A stretch of 15,686 bases of DNA from Burkholderiaceae bacterium (lineage in GTDB: Bacteria > Pseudomonadota > Gammaproteobacteria > Burkholderiales > Burkholderiaceae_F): NCBI GenBank assembly GCA_013696665.1, contig JACCYC010000013.1, positions 1 through 15,686 on the forward strand, given 5' to 3'. Within the stretch, counting starts at the first letter, position 1. Each line of letters starts with the position of its first letter. Positions 14,114 through 15,686 of this stretch are shown here, in pieces. The notes beneath the pieces are model-generated. The model had not been told where the DNA came from. It did no database searches and saw only the letters and a program-made list of their open reading frames with translations. The position numbers and the translations under genes are program-made.

Positions 14114-14924
14114 GGGTGCTAAATCCCATATTCGTTGCGGCGCTCTGAGCGCCACGCCGCATTCCTTCCCCAAGCTCTGCCATCGTTGCACTGTCGATCT
14201 GCTGCGACAGGCCGATCGATACGATGCTGCGCGTCATGTGCATGCTCGCGTCGAGCACCGGTACCGCGACGACCGTGACGCCGGGAATGTAATTTCCTCG
14301 GTCCACGCTGTAGCCCTTGCGTCTGACCGCAGCCACTTCCTTAAGCCAGGTCGAAAAGTTTGGCGTTCGATGCCAGCGCAGCTCGCGAAAGCGGCGTTCG
14401 ATTTCCTTGGGTGGTTGGTCGGTATACGCAGCGACGCAGCGTCCCGTTGCGCTGATCAGCGCCGGGAAGCGGCTGCCGATATCGACGTGCAGCCGTAACG
14501 GCAGCTGTGCCTTCGAAATCGCAACGACAATCATGTGATCGAGGCCACTGACCTCCACCCCAACCGACACCACACCATAGCGCTGCGACAGCCCGTCGAG
14601 CACCGGCTGCACCGCGCTTTGAAATCCCCGATTACGAATGACGTCGCGTGCCAACGGCAGCATGCCCACACCGAGGCTGTAGCGCTTGGTGACCGGGTCG
14701 ACCTCGACCAGCCCCTCCTTGACCAGCACGCGCAGGATATGCAGACACGTGCTTGGAACGAGCCCGAGCGTTTGCGCGATCGCCTTGACGCCGGCCGCGC
14801 CCTCGCCATTGCCGAGCAATCGCAGGATCGCAATTGCGCGGCTTACCGCCGGCACCTGCCGGATGGTTGGCATGGCGCTGCGCGCCCTGCTTTTTTGAAC
14901 TGGCGCTGCGACTTCTGACCGCAT
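14103..14924 (-). CDS. IclR-family transcriptional regulator
   Basis: 273 residues. An N-terminal winged helix-turn-helix (about 24-85, with VKAIAQTLGLVPSTCLHILRVLVKEGLVE as helices 2-3) is followed by the IclR effector domain (about 95-265). That domain contains FPALISATGRCVAAYTD and a VDRGNYIPGVTVVAVPVLDAS stretch, which in the family lines the small-molecule pocket. Such regulators often control aromatic or acyl-CoA catabolism in response to the pathway substrate. ATG 14924 is preceded by CGGAG at about 7 bases, a good ribosome binding site. It overlaps the thioesterase gene by 11 bases and is divergent from an acyl-CoA synthetase, the likely target. A palindrome lies over its own -10. Confidence 0.93.
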   Translation of the reverse strand: MRSEVAAPVQKSRARSAMPTIRQVPAVSRAIAILRLLGNGEGAAGVKAIAQTLGLVPSTCLHILRVLVKEGLVEVDPVTKRYSLGVGMLPLARDVIRNRGFQSAVQPVLDGLSQRYGVVSVGVEVSGLDHMIVVAISKAQLPLRLHVDIGSRFPALISATGRCVAAYTDQPPKEIERRFRELRWHRTPNFSTWLKEVAAVRRKGYSVDRGNYIPGVTVVAVPVLDASMHMTRSIVSIGLSQQIDSATMAELGEGMRRGAQSAATNMGFSTHGS

Positions 14925-14945
14925 TCCGGACTCCGTTCGTTTTTG

Positions 14946-14965
14946 TGGTTGTCCTTATACAACCA
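14946..14965. promoter_or_regulatory. Candidate IclR-type operator (perfect palindrome)
   Basis: TGGTTGT (14946-14952) and ACAACCA (14959-14965) form a perfect 7+7 inverted repeat with 6 bases between. It covers the -10 (14954-14959) and expected start of the iclR promoter, so binding would block its own transcription. The size and position fit IclR operators; identity of the binder is inferred. Confidence 0.55.
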
Positions 14966-14982
14966 ACTATGCTCATTGACAA
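14954..14982 (-). promoter_or_regulatory. Sigma70-type promoter of the IclR-thioesterase operon
   Basis: Read on the minus strand: -35 TTGTCA (14982-14977), 17-base spacer, -10 TATAAG (14959-14954). The expected transcription start is near 14947, about 22 bases before the ATG at 14924. Confidence 0.7.
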
Positions 14983-15006
14983 TTAGCAGTATGGCGACCA
15001 TAGTTG
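14964..15006. repeat. Spaced inverted repeat flanking the divergent promoters
   Basis: CAACTATG (14964-14971) and CATAGTTG (14999-15006) are exact reverse complements, 35 bases apart centre to centre. The right copy contains the plus-strand -10; the left copy adjoins the palindrome at 14946-14965. They may be additional regulator half-sites. Confidence 0.5.
14976..15004 (+). promoter_or_regulatory. Sigma70-type promoter of the acyl-CoA synthetase gene
   Basis: -35 TTGACA (14976-14981), a perfect consensus, 17-base spacer, -10 CATAGT (14999-15004, 4 of 6). The expected start is near 15011, about 35 bases before ATG 15046. Its -35 occupies almost the same bases as the minus-strand -35. Confidence 0.65.
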
Positions 15007-15045
15007 CCCTGCCGCTGCTTTTCGCCTCCCGCACGACTTTCATCC

Positions 15046-15686
15046 ATGCCCAAGCTCACCGACTACACGACTTACGCAGATGCACAGCAGCATTTCTCTG
15101 CGGAAAAACTGTGGGAGCTGTTTGACGGCGATCGCGCGCACCTGAACATTGCGCACGAGTGCATCGATCGGCACGCCGGGGTGACCGAACGTGCCGCGAT
15201 CGTCGTGGCGCACGCGGATGGGCGCGATGAGTCACTCAGCTATGCGGAGATTGCCAATGCGTCGTCTCAGTTCTCGCACTGCTTGATCAAGCGCGGCGTC
15301 CAGCCCGGCGATCGCGTCGCGGTAATGCTCGAACCCTCGAAGGCCTTCTACGTGTCCATCTTCGGCGCAATCAAGATGGGCGCAATCGCGGTTCCACTGT
15401 TTACGCTGTTTGGTCCGGACGGAGTGCGCCTGCGCGTCAAGGATTGCGCGCCGCGGCTGCTGATCACCAACATCGATAAGGCCACGCTTGCGGCTTCGAT
15501 CGAAGGACCCGAGGTTCTGATCGCTGACGAAGACTTAATGGCGCAGCTCGCGAACTTCCCAAGCACGTACCGGCCGGCGACGCGCTCGGATGATTACGCA
15601 ATTTATCAATACACATCGGGCACGACGCGCGAGTTGCCCGAAGCGGTACGTCACACGCACCGATCAATCGTGACGTTGATGGTCGC
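15046..15686 (+). CDS. AMP-dependent acyl-CoA synthetase, 5' part
   Basis: The first 213 residues of an ANL-superfamily acyl-CoA ligase, cut by the right edge with no stop. It would activate a carboxylic acid to acyl-AMP and then acyl-CoA. Visible: LSYAEIANASSQFSHCLIKRGVQPGDRVAVMLEPSKAFYVSIFGAIKMGAIAVPL, split over about 64-118, and the phosphate-binding motif at 189-201. That motif is atypical: YTSGTTRELPEAV instead of the usual YTSGTTGxPKGV, so Gly and Lys are replaced and the loop is one residue longer. The ATG at 15046 follows a good promoter; no clear ribosome binding site. The divergent IclR regulator and thioesterase suggest a regulated carboxylic- or aromatic-acid pathway. Substrate unknown. 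Confidence 0.88.
   Translation, partial: MPKLTDYTTYADAQQHFSAEKLWELFDGDRAHLNIAHECIDRHAGVTERAAIVVAHADGRDESLSYAEIANASSQFSHCLIKRGVQPGDRVAVMLEPSKAFYVSIFGAIKMGAIAVPLFTLFGPDGVRLRVKDCAPRLLITNIDKATLAASIEGPEVLIADEDLMAQLANFPSTYRPATRSDDYAIYQYTSGTTRELPEAVRHTHRSIVTLMV

Overview
The window is GC-rich, densely packed bacterial chromosome. Gene content and sequence style (TRAP fusion permease, bifunctional Ada, IclR/acyl-CoA ligase pair, Burkholderiales-like exported proteins) suggest a betaproteobacterium, probably Burkholderiales. This is inference: no rRNA or other phylogenetic marker is present. I see no phage, insertion sequence, CRISPR array, tRNA or rRNA. The longest stretch without a gene is about 120 bases.

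Left block (1-7582). The 3' part of a fused TRAP permease gene is followed with no gap by a PfkB-family sugar kinase that resembles sulfofructose kinase YihV. Facing it on the minus strand is a four-gene operon running from 7582 down to 2360: FMN-dependent alpha-hydroxy-acid dehydrogenase, family 2 beta-galactosidase-like hydrolase, galT, galK. Every junction in it overlaps by 1 to 4 bases, so the genes are probably translationally coupled. It would release galactose from a galactoside and take it to UDP-galactose/glucose-1-phosphate by the Leloir route; galE is not in view.

Middle block (7583-11733), plus strand. An exported metallo-beta-lactamase-fold enzyme is strikingly close to methyl parathion hydrolase but has the lactonase-type ancestral state at all five positions reported to have converted the ancestor into an organophosphate hydrolase. 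It is followed by a small VOC protein, a small exported Gly/Lys-tailed protein, a bifunctional Ada regulator/methyltransferase with a candidate Ada box and a 13-bp hairpin covering its ribosome binding site, and a secreted c-type cytochrome fused to a choice-of-anchor-D domain with a C-terminal sorting-like tail. A textbook Rho-independent terminator closes the block.

Right block (11756-15686). An MFS transporter overlaps a 2OG-Fe dioxygenase of the amino-acid hydroxylase type, giving a possible hydroxylate-and-export pair. Converging on it is a minus-strand IclR regulator plus PaaI-type thioesterase operon. Divergent from IclR is an acyl-CoA synthetase that runs off the window. The 121-bp IclR/synthetase intergenic region holds two good sigma70 promoters sharing one -35 core, and a perfect palindrome over the iclR -10, which fits autoregulation.
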